A model generated the notes under the pieces. It saw only the letters and a list, made by a program, of their open reading frames with translations, did not search any database and was not told the origin of the DNA. Made by a program: the position numbers and the translations under genes. Shown one piece after another: positions 44,199 through 53,478 of a stretch of 64,000 nucleotides of DNA; the stretch's first letter is position 1, and every line of letters begins with the position of its first letter. The stretch is from Bordetella parapertussis (GTDB lineage: Bacteria; Pseudomonadota; Gammaproteobacteria; Burkholderiales; Burkholderiaceae_A). Location: positions 1 to 64,000 of the forward strand of contig CAMAZF010000007.1 of NCBI GenBank assembly GCA_945862985.1. Direction: 5' to 3'.

Positions 44199-44756
44199 TC
44201 AAAAATCGTTGGGATAACGAGATCCGGCCGTGGGATCAAGAGGGTTTCCGGCGTCAGAGATCTGCCTAGTAGGATTTATTCCAACCAAGTCAATCAGTTG
44301 ATTCAAGTAAGGCAATGCTGCTGGGGATCCCTCATCAGGCGCCCATAGGGCCAGATCTTTGGGCTGGTCGGGGTCAAATGGTCCGGCCTTGGTTTCCAGT
44401 AGCACACAGCCGCTTTCAAGGGCGATCACCGTATGCCACACATCCGATGGAACCTCCGCAGCTGTAAAGGTTTCCGGGCCGTGTTTCTCTGTACCCAAAC
44501 GCAGCACGCTTGTGACAGTGCCGCTGTCATCAAACGTGATCAATACCATCAAACCACGAATGGGAACCAGCAATTCATCGCGTGGGTCGGACGCATGCCG
44601 ATGCGGCCGGATATAGCTGCCAGGCTCAATTGCATTGAACAGGCGCTGATTTGGGTCTTGATAGCTTCGGTGAATATTTCGATGTTGCCGCAACCGGACA
44701 CTCATCTTGGCTTGCAGAGTCAAGTCCCTCAAATAGTCGGACGAGAATAGCTTCAT
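44199..44756 (-). CDS. wbuC: WbuC family cupin
   Basis: A 185-residue cupin-fold metalloprotein. The metal-binding cupin motif is SYIRPHRHASDPRDELLVPI, and the second is SDVWHTVIALESGCVLLETK with KAGPFDP following, the WbuC signature. WbuC genes regularly follow wbuB in O-antigen clusters with N-acetyl-L-fucosamine-type sugars; its biochemical role is not settled. Here it is the last gene of that set, next to the IS30 element. Confidence 0.85.
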   Translation of the reverse strand: MKLFSSDYLRDLTLQAKMSVRLRQHRNIHRSYQDPNQRLFNAIEPGSYIRPHRHASDPRDELLVPIRGLMVLITFDDSGTVTSVLRLGTEKHGPETFTAAEVPSDVWHTVIALESGCVLLETKAGPFDPDQPKDLALWAPDEGSPAALPYLNQLIDLVGINPTRQISDAGNPLDPTAGSRYPNDF

Positions 44757-44780
44757 TTTCTACTGACTCAAGCCCAGGAC

Positions 44781-45911
44781 TCAGTACTTTTTCCAAATCA
44801 CGCGGTTCACGTAGTCGGTATAGCTGTGGATGATGCGCACCACCTTGTCGCTGACATTGGGCATGCTGTAGTCGGCCACCTGGCGCAAGCAGCGTTCAGC
44901 CCCTCTTGGCTGACTGTCAAGAATGGAAAGTCCTTGCATGACGCGATCGACATCCAGCCCCACCATCATGACTGAAGCCTCTTCGAATGCCTCGTGGCGC
45001 TCTTGGGTTTCACGCAAATTTAAGGCTGGGAAGTTCAATATGGAAGACTCTTCGCTGATGGTGCCACTGTCTGACAGCACAGCCTTGGCGGACATCTGCG
45101 AGCGTACGTAGTCGGTGAAGCCCAGTGGCTTGAGCAACTGCACGCGGGGGTGGAACGTCGCACCCATGGCCTGCACCCGCTTCTGCGTACGGGGATGGGT
45201 GGACACGATCACAGGCAGGTCGAAGCGTTCTGCCACGGCGTTGAGCAGGGCCACCAGGCGCAGGAAGCTGGCATCGGAGTCGATGTTCTCCTCTCGGTGA
45301 GAACTCACGACGAAGTACCCGCCCTCGGAAATGGACAGGCGCTCCAGCACGTCCGATCTGGCGATGTCGTGTTGGAAGTGCGTCAGCACTTCCGCCATGG
45401 GGCTTCCCGTCTTGATCACGAGGTCAGGCGGCAAGCCTTCCCGGAGCAGGCATTCGCGCGCGATGTCGCTGTAGGTGAGATTCACATCGGCGGTGTGGTC
45501 CACGATGCGGCGGTTGGTCTCTTCAGGCACGCGCATGTCGAAGCAGCGGTTGCCTGCTTCCATGTGGAAGATCGGGATCTTGCGGCGCTTGGCGGGAATC
45601 ACGGACAGGCAGCTGTTGGTGTCACCCAGCACCAGCAGCGCCTCCGGGACCTCGGCCAACAGCAGTTTGTCCAGGCCAGCGATAACATTGGCGATGGTCT
45701 CGGCGGCACTGCTGCCTGCCGCGCCTAGGAAGTGATCGGGCTTGCGGATGCCCAGATCGTCAAAGAAGATCTGATTCAGCTCGTAGTCGTAGTTTTGGCC
45801 GGTGTGGACGATCACGTGATCACAGTGCAGGTCCAGTCGTGCCATGACGCGGGACAACCGGATGATCTCCGGCCTAGTTCCCACGACAGTCATCACTTTG
45901 AGTTTCTTCAT
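44781..45911 (-). CDS. fnlC: UDP-N-acetylglucosamine 2-epimerase-type enzyme (FnlC/WbjD)
   Basis: A 376-residue non-hydrolysing C2-epimerase. It shows VGTRPEIIRLSRVMARLDLH at the N-terminus, HTGQNYDYELNQIFFDDLGI, the central EAGNRCFDMRVPEETNRRIV, and SDSGTISEESSILNFPALNL near the C-terminus. The CFDMRVPEE variant is typical of FnlC/WbjD, which epimerise UDP-L-sugars at C2, in contrast to the WecB-type copy at 60782. It is preceded by fnlA and the reductase in the same operon. Confidence 0.85.
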   Translation of the reverse strand: MKKLKVMTVVGTRPEIIRLSRVMARLDLHCDHVIVHTGQNYDYELNQIFFDDLGIRKPDHFLGAAGSSAAETIANVIAGLDKLLLAEVPEALLVLGDTNSCLSVIPAKRRKIPIFHMEAGNRCFDMRVPEETNRRIVDHTADVNLTYSDIARECLLREGLPPDLVIKTGSPMAEVLTHFQHDIARSDVLERLSISEGGYFVVSSHREENIDSDASFLRLVALLNAVAERFDLPVIVSTHPRTQKRVQAMGATFHPRVQLLKPLGFTDYVRSQMSAKAVLSDSGTISEESSILNFPALNLRETQERHEAFEEASVMMVGLDVDRVMQGLSILDSQPRGAERCLRQVADYSMPNVSDKVVRIIHSYTDYVNRVIWKKY

Positions 45912-45933
45912 TGGTGTTCTTCCTTGCGCTGAC

Positions 45934-46962
45934 TCATTCTTCGGGTTCGACGTGCTCGCCCTTGACCAGAGCCTGGATGAAGCGCAACTTCATCAGGAGC
46001 TCGGTCATTCCTGCGACGTCTAGCCGGGCGGTATTGTGGGAGTTGTAGTCGGTGGCCTCGGAGATCTTTACCTCGCCTTGTTCCATATACTTGCCATAGT
46101 TCAAGTCACGCAAGTCTGGCGGCACGCGGTAGTAGGCCCCAAGGTCTTGGGCCGCCACCATCTCCTCCCGGCTCAAGAGGGCCTCGTAGAGCTTCTCGCC
46201 ATGGCGCGTGCCGATCACGTGGATGGGATGCTCTGGAACCCCCATCAAGGCAGTCAGGGACTTGGCCAAGGTTTCAATTGTCGCGGCAGGTGCCTTCTGC
46301 ACGAAGATCTCGCCAGGCTTGCCATGCTCGAAGGCGTACAGCACCAGATCCACCGCATCGTCCAGCGTCATCATGAAGCGGGTCATGTTGGGATCAGTGA
46401 TGGTTATGGGCTGTCCTGTGCGGATCTGGTTGGTGAACAGCGGGATAACAGACCCACGCGAGGCCATGACGTTGCCGTAGCGAGTGGTGCAGATCACGGT
46501 GTTGCCGGACGAGCGGGACTTGGCCACGATCACCTTTTCCATCATCGCTTTGCTGATGCCCATGGCGTTGATCGGGTACACCGCCTTGTCGGTGCTCAGG
46601 CAGACCACACGCTTCACCCCGCAGTTGATGGCCGCCTCCAGCACGTTCTCGGTGCCCAGGACATTGGTCTTCACGGCCTCCATGGGATGGAACTCGCAAG
46701 AGGGCACCTGTTTCAGCGCCGCGGCGTGATAGATGTAGTCCACACCCCGCACGACATTGAGCACCGACTGATAATCACGAACATCGCCGATGTAGAACTT
46801 CAGCTTGTGGCTAGCAAAACGCTTGCGCATGTCATCCTGCTTCTTCTCGTCCCGGCTGAGGATGCGGATCTCTTTCAGGTCAGAGTTGAGGAAGCGGCGC
46901 AGCACCGCGTTGCCGAATGATCCTGTACCACCAGCGATCAGAAGAATCTTGTCTTTGAACAT
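45934..46962 (-). CDS. fnlA: UDP-GlcNAc 4,6-dehydratase/epimerase (FnlA/WbjB/CapE)
   Basis: A 342-residue extended SDR that converts UDP-GlcNAc by 4,6-dehydration with further epimerisation. The cofactor motif is IAGGTGSFGNAVLRRFL near residue 8; the catalytic region reads STDKAVYPINAMGISKAMME, with Met in place of the usual catalytic Tyr, as in the WbjB/CapE group. The ATG at 46962 has AAGGA eight bases upstream; a TTG two codons earlier is unlikely. It starts the pathway to L-FucNAc or L-QuiNAc nucleotides. Confidence 0.9.
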   Translation of the reverse strand: MFKDKILLIAGGTGSFGNAVLRRFLNSDLKEIRILSRDEKKQDDMRKRFASHKLKFYIGDVRDYQSVLNVVRGVDYIYHAAALKQVPSCEFHPMEAVKTNVLGTENVLEAAINCGVKRVVCLSTDKAVYPINAMGISKAMMEKVIVAKSRSSGNTVICTTRYGNVMASRGSVIPLFTNQIRTGQPITITDPNMTRFMMTLDDAVDLVLYAFEHGKPGEIFVQKAPAATIETLAKSLTALMGVPEHPIHVIGTRHGEKLYEALLSREEMVAAQDLGAYYRVPPDLRDLNYGKYMEQGEVKISEATDYNSHNTARLDVAGMTELLMKLRFIQALVKGEHVEPEE

Positions 46963-46987
46963 TTTCAATCCTTAAATTTCCCGCGGG

Positions 46988-47872
46988 TCAGCCAAAGCTG
47001 TGCATCGCGTCGACCAGCTCGGCCCAGGGAGCTGGCTGCCAGCCCGTTTCCGCCCGGAAACGCGTCGAGTCCAGCGAGCGATCAATCACCAACTGTTCGT
47101 CTGGGGCAATCTCGATCGACTTTCCATAAGCGGTCTTCACGAGCTGGAGCAGGTCGTACTTAGCGATCGGGTCAGACGAAACGTGCCAGATGCCCCTCAA
47201 GTTAGGACGCGGCAGCACATGATCCCGAATCACCCTGGCTAGCTCGACCGTCGGCAATCCAGAGAACACGGCACGGGTGAAGCCGCGGACGCGTCCCTCT
47301 TGCGCCAAGAACCATCCCACCAGGCTGTGCGCACTGGTCAGTTCATGGCCGATGATGGAGGTGCGGAGCGTCACTGCGTTAGGCTCATCCACCTCGCCCA
47401 GCAGTTTGCTTCGGCCGTAAAGGTCCAGTGCATCAGGCGCATCCGACTCCTTGTAAAAGCCTTGGCGACCAGTGAACACGCAGTCTGTGCTCACATGGAC
47501 GAGACGCGCACAGGCCAGCGCCGCCAAGCGCGCCAGGCGGTGAGGCAGCAAGGCATTGATGGGCAGCGCCGCCAGCGGGTCTTCCGCTTCCGCCAATTGT
47601 TTGACCAGTCCGATGCAGTTGATCACGACATCCGGACGCACCCGGCTGAAGAGTTGCACGAGGTGATCCTGCTGCTCTACGTCGATGCCGACATGGATGC
47701 GTGGCCGCAGGGCCTCATCGAAATGGCGAAGGCCCGCCGCGCTGCGCGCCGTTCCATGCGTCTCAAAGCCTTGGCTCTGAGAAAACAGGCGGAACACGGC
47801 GCTGCCCAGCATGCCGGTGACGCCGAGCACCAGGATTTTCTGAGGGGAAGTAGGAGGCATGGGTGAATTCAT
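46988..47872 (-). CDS. RmlD-like NAD(P)-dependent reductase
   Basis: A 294-residue SDR similar to dTDP-4-dehydrorhamnose reductases: LGVTGMLGSAVFRLFSQSQG for cofactor binding, STDCVFTGRQGFYKESDAPD, and the catalytic DLYGRSKLLGE with the YxxxK pair. In clusters with fnlA and fnlC it reduces the 4-keto intermediate. The usual L-FucNAc reductase (FnlB/CapF) is longer, with a cupin domain absent here; RmlD-type reductases occupy this position in L-QuiNAc clusters. Confidence 0.82.
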   Translation of the reverse strand: MNSPMPPTSPQKILVLGVTGMLGSAVFRLFSQSQGFETHGTARSAAGLRHFDEALRPRIHVGIDVEQQDHLVQLFSRVRPDVVINCIGLVKQLAEAEDPLAALPINALLPHRLARLAALACARLVHVSTDCVFTGRQGFYKESDAPDALDLYGRSKLLGEVDEPNAVTLRTSIIGHELTSAHSLVGWFLAQEGRVRGFTRAVFSGLPTVELARVIRDHVLPRPNLRGIWHVSSDPIAKYDLLQLVKTAYGKSIEIAPDEQLVIDRSLDSTRFRAETGWQPAPWAELVDAMHSFG

Positions 47873-47905
47873 TGATTGAAACCCCGCACTGAGGCATCGG
47901 CCCGG

Positions 47906-49120
47906 TCAGCGCAACTCACGGAACATCTCGATCAGGCGGCTGGACAAGCTGCGTGGCTCGAAATGCTGCTCATAGTGACGCAAAGCCGCCGCACCCATCT
48001 CTGCCAAGTCGGCAGGTGGCAGGTCGGCCAACGTGGTAACGGCCTGGGCCAGTGCCGTCGCGTCACCAGCGGGACACGCCACGCCTGCGCCAGACTCTTG
48101 CACCACTCGGGCCCCTTCGCCGTTCATGGACGCGATCACAGGTCGCCCTGCCGCCAGGTAGGCCTGCACCTTGCTGGGAATGGTCTGATCCATGATCGGG
48201 CTCGCCACCAGGCTGACGATGAGTGCCGAACTCTGCTTGAACAGGCCAGGCATCGCAGTCACCGGGAAGCGACCTGGCAACTCGACGTTGACCAAGCCAC
48301 GCGCCTGGATGTGCTGTTTCAGCCACTCTAGGCGGCTGCCGCTGCCGACTAAGATGAAGCGGATCTCCGGCCGGGCCAACAACTGCTCTGCGGCATCCAG
48401 AATGGTGTCTAACGACTGCACCGTCCCGAGGTTCCCGGCGAACACCACGTTGAAGCCTGGCTTGAGCACCAGTGCCGGCGGTTCACCTTCTGGCGGCTCG
48501 GCACTGAAGACGGCTTCGCCAGGATTGGGATAGTAGCGGACTGGCGTGGCACCAGCCATGGGCCTGATGGACCGGACGAAGGCCTCGGACTGTCCCAGGA
48601 TCAAGTCGCTTCCGCGATAAGCCCAGCTCACAACCTTGCCCACGCAGGCCAGCACCCAGCGATTGCGGATGAAACCTGTGGCCTCAAGGCTTTCCGGCCA
48701 GAGGTCCTGGACCCAGGTCACCAACTTGGCACCTTGCACTTTGGCGATCACCCAGCCTGACAGGGCATGCAGGACGGGTGAAGTCGCATAGACGAACACC
48801 ACGTCGTGCTGACGGCCACGCAGCAACCATGGGCCCAGCACCCCCATGTTGATGATGCTCGCCAGATAGTTGCCCACCAGATCAAGCGCCTTGCCGCGCC
48901 GCCGTGGATGGCTGGGCACCCGCACCACATCGACCCCAGCCGGGTGACGTTCCCGTCGGACCGACAATGCCCGGTAACCAGGGAAGATGTCTCCGTCTGG
49001 GTAATTGGGCTGCCCCGTCAGCACCGTCACCTTGCATCCCTGCGCGACCATCTCTGCAGCCATGTCGTTGATGCGGAAGGACTCAGGCCAGAAATAGTGG
49101 CTGACGATCAGGACCTTCAA
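47906..49120 (-). CDS. wbuB: WbuB-type glycosyltransferase (GT4)
   Basis: A 404-residue GT4 glycosyltransferase. N-terminal VSHYFWPESFRINDMAAEMV and TGQPNYPDGDIFPGY are the WbuB-group hallmark; VQDLWPESLEATGFI follows, and the donor site is AYLAAGRPVIASMNGEGARV. WbuB-group enzymes transfer L-FucNAc or a similar deoxyamino sugar, fitting the adjacent nucleotide-sugar genes. The start overlaps the upstream gene as ATGA. Confidence 0.88.
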   Translation of the reverse strand: MKVLIVSHYFWPESFRINDMAAEMVAQGCKVTVLTGQPNYPDGDIFPGYRALSVRRERHPAGVDVVRVPSHPRRRGKALDLVGNYLASIINMGVLGPWLLRGRQHDVVFVYATSPVLHALSGWVIAKVQGAKLVTWVQDLWPESLEATGFIRNRWVLACVGKVVSWAYRGSDLILGQSEAFVRSIRPMAGATPVRYYPNPGEAVFSAEPPEGEPPALVLKPGFNVVFAGNLGTVQSLDTILDAAEQLLARPEIRFILVGSGSRLEWLKQHIQARGLVNVELPGRFPVTAMPGLFKQSSALIVSLVASPIMDQTIPSKVQAYLAAGRPVIASMNGEGARVVQESGAGVACPAGDATALAQAVTTLADLPPADLAEMGAAALRHYEQHFEPRSLSSRLIEMFRELR

Positions 49121-50478
49121 GCCGTTGCCTTCGTTGAGGTGCCTGCAGGGGCTGCGTTCATCCCGAAGTGGGCCAGGACCGTGTCATGCAAAGACTTGAC
49201 GTGCGAGCCTTGAGGCATCGCGTGGGAGGCCACGCTGCCACGGAAGAAGCAGAAGCCTCGGCCGATGTGCATGCCGTTCTTGATAGCCACAAACGCCACG
49301 TCGTCATAGAAATCCAAGACTTGACCTGATGCGGTTTTGATCTTGAACCCTGCCGCGATTTCCTTCGGGTAGGACAGCGTCACAAACAGGCTGGAGCCAC
49401 GCAGGTCGATTTCGCCAAAGATGCGCTGGCCATCAATCTCGGCATACATCCCGCCCAGGATCCGTGCAGCCTCTGCGGCATCCGGTTCATTGCGACACTC
49501 CACCAGGAAGTCGCGGGTCATGCGCGGCAGGGCCTGCGCGAAGGGCACACCCAACCGCTGGAGGAACGCGTTGTGATTCTTCAGTCGATAGTAGAACTTC
49601 ACGCGATCGTAGGGCACTTGCGAAAGGCCTGTGGCTACGATCAAGTCTCGGCCTTGGGCCAGATGCCGGCCCAAGATGACGTCGTAAACCTCCAACATCT
49701 CCACGAAGGGATCCTGATCTGGCGCGAGGTACCAGGAGGGGTTGGCCAACTTCTTGTCCGACAAAACCTTAGCGTTGAAAAGATAGTGATGCTGAATATG
49801 TGCGCCCGCGTTAAGGAACAAGATCGAGAAGTCCGGCATCTTGGCACCCAGCAGGCCTTGATGGACGTCATCCAGGAACAAGTCGAGGAACAAGGCCTTG
49901 CGCCATGGTGCGCCACGGGAACGGCGAGCCAAGGAAACGTACCGGCCCAGACGACTCCAGCCAGCGAAGCGGGCAAAGGCCAGGGCCAGCCAGCCCAGCG
50001 TGCCAGTGGTGATCTTGCTCTGCGCGTTGTCGTTGACCGCCTGGGAGATGGCCGACCAGATGCCTTTGCTCCACACCGAGCCATCGGTCGGCGTCTGCGT
50101 CCAGGGATCAGGAATGAAGTAGGCGGGCTGGCGGGTCTGGTTGGCCATGTTCATGGGGGACACCCCCCCCACGCGCAAGCCTTTGTTCTCAAGTGTACCC
50201 AGCAACTGGGGAAACTCGGTCTTGACCGCGTCACCCAAGCGGACCACTCCATGTTCATCGGCCGTCATCCCACTGTGCGCGGACACCCACTGAATCCAGG
50301 GCTCCAACTTTTCATAGCAGGCTTCCGAAGAAGTCTCCCGGTACTCCGTCTGTAGCAGTCGTTCGAAATGGGGAAAACGGCCTGGCGACTGGGACAGGTA
50401 TTGGCGAACGATATCAAAGTTCAGCTCGTTGACTTCTAGGAGCGTCAAAGGCTTGGGCGGCGAAATTTTAAGACTCAT
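49117..50478 (-). CDS. alkaline-phosphatase-superfamily-like protein, polysaccharide cluster
   Basis: A 453-residue protein without a clear name. It begins with LTLLEVNELNFDIVRQYLSQ and has GGVSPMNMANQTR, PDFSILFLNAGAHIQHHYLF with paired histidines, and DLIVATGLSQVPYD, a layout like the type I phosphodiesterase / nucleotide pyrophosphatase fold. No signal peptide or membrane segment is seen, so it should be cytoplasmic. The ATG at 50478 has GGAG ten bases upstream. Its stop overlaps wbuB. A phosphate or phospho-substituent transfer role in glycan synthesis is only inference. Confidence 0.55.
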   Translation of the reverse strand: MSLKISPPKPLTLLEVNELNFDIVRQYLSQSPGRFPHFERLLQTEYRETSSEACYEKLEPWIQWVSAHSGMTADEHGVVRLGDAVKTEFPQLLGTLENKGLRVGGVSPMNMANQTRQPAYFIPDPWTQTPTDGSVWSKGIWSAISQAVNDNAQSKITTGTLGWLALAFARFAGWSRLGRYVSLARRSRGAPWRKALFLDLFLDDVHQGLLGAKMPDFSILFLNAGAHIQHHYLFNAKVLSDKKLANPSWYLAPDQDPFVEMLEVYDVILGRHLAQGRDLIVATGLSQVPYDRVKFYYRLKNHNAFLQRLGVPFAQALPRMTRDFLVECRNEPDAAEAARILGGMYAEIDGQRIFGEIDLRGSSLFVTLSYPKEIAAGFKIKTASGQVLDFYDDVAFVAIKNGMHIGRGFCFFRGSVASHAMPQGSHVKSLHDTVLAHFGMNAAPAGTSTKATA

Positions 50479-50585
50479 GGGTGTTAGCTCCAGCAATATG
50501 AAACTCATGATATTAGAAATGGTCGGTGCTAATCGGCGTCACTGCATTGGTGTAGATACGTAAGTCGTCCCAGAACAATCCATGT

Positions 50586-50885
50586 TCACGACGTCACCAA
50601 CAGGTGGATCTGAGTGGCTGCGAACCGGTACTCCGGGGTCGCGGTCGCTTTTCGGGTGAACAAACGCCTTAAAACCAGCAGCCGAATCAGCGACAGATAA
50701 TGGCGGATGCCCTTTTTCAGGATCATCCGCAGCAGCCACCGGATGTTGTGGCCGACTCCGCGCAGTACCGCGTGAATCGCATCGCCGTCTGAGCCCTTCA
50801 AGTGACAACGGTTCATGCGGCAGGTCATTCTGACTTGCTTGGCCAGTCGGTGCGCTAACGACGCCTCGATCTCTTGCCACACCAT
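50586..50885 (-). pseudogene. C-terminal remnant of an IS5-type transposase
   Basis: The reading RMNRCHLKGSDGDAIHAVLR then GVGHNIRWLLRMILKKGI matches the end of IS5-group transposases, where the RNxLKGxxGD block follows the catalytic Glu region. The DDE part is missing, and no matching inverted repeats are seen, so it is a dead fragment lying between two glycan genes. Confidence 0.65.
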
Positions 50886-51070
50886 CCGAGATGGCTAGCA
50901 ACGCCAAGGGGTGTCGGAGGTCGATCACCTGATCGAGGTGGCTGCGGAAAAAAACTTCGACTGGGCTTATTGGATTTTATCCCAAGACTTCCAGAAAAAG
51001 GCACTGAGAAAATTAAAATTTAAGAGAAGTTATGCCCGGAAAAGAAAATATTCACGAGTCAAAACAAGAA

Positions 51071-52102
51071 CTAAGAGGATTTTTCCGGGGCGACTAAGGA
51101 GTGAAGAAAAACCCTCGCACTTTCGGGTACGATCGGCGCCTCTGGATGTTGCAGAAAGCGTCTAACAGCACGTGCTATCGAAACCGCAGAGTTGGGATCA
51201 AAACATTCAACCGGATCGCAAACGTCTCTTACAAAGTCAAGTTCGCCAGCAAGTATTGGTATACCGGCAGATCGCGCCTCGATCAAAGGTAGACCAAATG
51301 ACTCACTAACTGACGGAAAAATCATTGCACCAGCTCGGTCGTAAAGGTTTGAAACTTCACTACGCGGCAAAACTCCAAGATCGGATATATTAAGATTGTA
51401 TGATCGCGCCTTATCATCAATCCAGGAGCGCAAGGCTTTGTCACGATCAGACAAGGTGAGTGCCAGAGAGGGATAAAGACCATTATGGCCCAGAATAATC
51501 CAACTCTCGATTAACGTCTTATGATTTTTGTGGGCCTCTCCATCAGAAACATATACAAAATCCCACTCCCTCGACGACATACCTTTACCTTTCGACAAAG
51601 GAGGGGCGAATGAGGAAATCCGGATGTCTACACTACCGCCCCCATACCACCCTCTCAACAACGCCGCCATAGATGGCGTTTGCACATAGTAAACATCTAC
51701 TTTATGGCGAAGAATTTTCAATAACGCCCTCTCGAGAATGAGTCTTAATCGGGTTCGCAAAGAAAAATTGGATAAACTCGAGTCTTCAATAAGAAGCCTA
51801 TTCTGTAAAAATACTATGATCTCTCCATTTACCGGCAACAATGGAGGCAGATTATGGAAAAACAAAAAAGGTCCGGCGGGTTGACTTCCAAAAGCAAGAC
51901 TAATTTCGGCCTTCAACCGGGATAAAAATGAGGGTCTAATCCAGAAGATTTTAGTATTTGACGGAAGGACTAATCGCCCTCTCGCTCGGATGTCGACCCA
52001 TGCAATAATTTGTGAATCATTTGGCCAATCGTCAACTATGGACTGCAGAAGCACAATTCCACCTCCTGCATGTACGTTCGGCGCAAAAATTTTAGGCAAC
52101 AT
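51071..52102 (-). CDS. glycosyltransferase (GT4-like)
   Basis: A 343-residue glycosyltransferase, AT-rich compared with its neighbours. N-terminal PNVHAGGGIVLLQSIVDDWP is the acceptor-domain start; the C-terminal donor site is AMIFPSVSESFGLPLIEARS then AGIPILAGELDF, with the EX7E glutamates in ESFGLPLIE. It is a relative of the decayed glycosyltransferase at 53479, sharing the blocks LPPL..NGE..VF.QNR.L and VQTPSM. The acceptor is unknown. Confidence 0.85.
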   Translation of the reverse strand: MLPKIFAPNVHAGGGIVLLQSIVDDWPNDSQIIAWVDIRARGRLVLPSNTKIFWIRPSFLSRLKAEISLAFGSQPAGPFLFFHNLPPLLPVNGEIIVFLQNRLLIEDSSLSNFSLRTRLRLILERALLKILRHKVDVYYVQTPSMAALLRGWYGGGSVDIRISSFAPPLSKGKGMSSREWDFVYVSDGEAHKNHKTLIESWIILGHNGLYPSLALTLSDRDKALRSWIDDKARSYNLNISDLGVLPRSEVSNLYDRAGAMIFPSVSESFGLPLIEARSAGIPILAGELDFVRDVCDPVECFDPNSAVSIARAVRRFLQHPEAPIVPESARVFLHSLVAPEKSS

Positions 52103-52118
52103 AAATCAGGCCAAATAG

Positions 52119-53270
52119 TTACTGTTTGGTGTTTTGTTCGCTTGCAGTGCCGACTAAATTTGTGCCGCCCAAACCAGTTGCAAATACAAAAGCAAGGGCC
52201 GTCAACGGAGCAATCAAGAAAGCATCTACCCCCGGATGGAAGAGCCCATAAGTGTATAGATATATTAAAATCGATTTTCCTTTCCTACCTAGCATTTGCC
52301 AGAATTTTATAATCAAAAGAGTCCAAGCAAGAAGCCCAAAGAGACCCCAATTTAGTATTGTCTGCAATATAAAGTTGTGGGGGACGCTCCCATCATTGAA
52401 CGACTGGTAGAATCGAGCGGCACCAAATACTAAGAGCCAAAGATTCTCCTTTAGATATATAAGGTAACCTGAATAAATGTCCGCCCTACCCGAAACAAAT
52501 TGCTCTTCGCGCTCACCAAAAAAAACCCCCGCCAAAAATACCGCCGCCAGCATTATTGCCAACAGTAAAAATTTTTTATTAGGCCCCCAAAAAGTGAATA
52601 ACGCAATAGCCGCCGCAACATACACAAATCTAGTTTGCGCCAGCCACATACAATACATAATCAACAGCATTAAAGGTATTCGCACGTATCCACCGAACCC
52701 TCGACAAAGAATAATCAAAACAAACGCTAATCCAGCCACAAATGCATACTCAACTCTATCAAACGCAAAACCTCGGAACCCGTCAAACCAAGTCAAAGGC
52801 CTGGGAAAAGTAAAACCAAGATAATCAGCCAAAACAGGAGCTACCACCCAGAATGCCAACGCACCAACATAAACAGAAGGTATTGAAGAGACCTTACCTC
52901 TTGCAAGATTAAAAATAATTGCAAAAAATATAGCATTTATCACATGGACGGGTGAGACATGTCCAGCAACTTGGTATGCTACAGTAAAGGAAAGTGCATA
53001 GGCATAATAGAATTCCCACGGATAAGGTCTTGATGTTTTTAGCCTTGCAAGGCTGAGCATGTAAATAACAAGTGTCAGCAGACCCCACAGATATGTCAAA
53101 TAGGAGTTTGACTGAATTCGCCATTCTCTATCAATTTCATCAAGAGTTAGGCCTGTAGTTAGATAACCTACCGTAAGACTACCAATGGCAGCAATAAATG
53201 TTATCGCCAGAAGAGACTTGTAAACAAATACATCGCCTTTTAATGCACTTAAATATTGAGGATCACGCAT
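52119..53270 (-). CDS. O-antigen polymerase-like membrane protein
   Basis: A 383-residue protein with about ten transmembrane helices and a hydrophilic loop near 255-285 (GEREEQFVSGRADIYSGYLI) in the place of the large periplasmic loop of Wzy proteins. Typical hydrophobic blocks are SLLAITFIAAIGSLTVGYLT and KKFLLLAIMLAAVFLAGVFF. Wzy and WaaL families are hard to separate by eye; polymerase is favoured by location within the repeat-unit genes. AT-rich composition indicates recent acquisition with the neighbouring glycosyltransferase. Confidence 0.7.
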   Translation of the reverse strand: MRDPQYLSALKGDVFVYKSLLAITFIAAIGSLTVGYLTTGLTLDEIDREWRIQSNSYLTYLWGLLTLVIYMLSLARLKTSRPYPWEFYYAYALSFTVAYQVAGHVSPVHVINAIFFAIIFNLARGKVSSIPSVYVGALAFWVVAPVLADYLGFTFPRPLTWFDGFRGFAFDRVEYAFVAGLAFVLIILCRGFGGYVRIPLMLLIMYCMWLAQTRFVYVAAAIALFTFWGPNKKFLLLAIMLAAVFLAGVFFGEREEQFVSGRADIYSGYLIYLKENLWLLVFGAARFYQSFNDGSVPHNFILQTILNWGLFGLLAWTLLIIKFWQMLGRKGKSILIYLYTYGLFHPGVDAFLIAPLTALAFVFATGLGGTNLVGTASEQNTKQ

Positions 53271-53478
53271 GGTCGGAAATTGTAGTTAATCTTTCAATAT
53301 TTTTATTCGAGTGCATCCGAGAGCAACGTAATTTTTTAGAGGCTTTCATTATTCGGCCGTTGAAAAGTTTTGGCACACTAGGAACTTTCTAATTTACTTA
53401 ACTTCTCGCATTTAATCCGGTGGTCATAATCACTCTATCTCAAGAGCAGCGTTTTTTGCTCAGTTCGACAGCAACAAT

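Noticed and set aside
46036-46920. 294-residue plus-strand gene
   Set aside because: Its histidine- and glutamine-rich composition is that of an antisense reading of fnlA.
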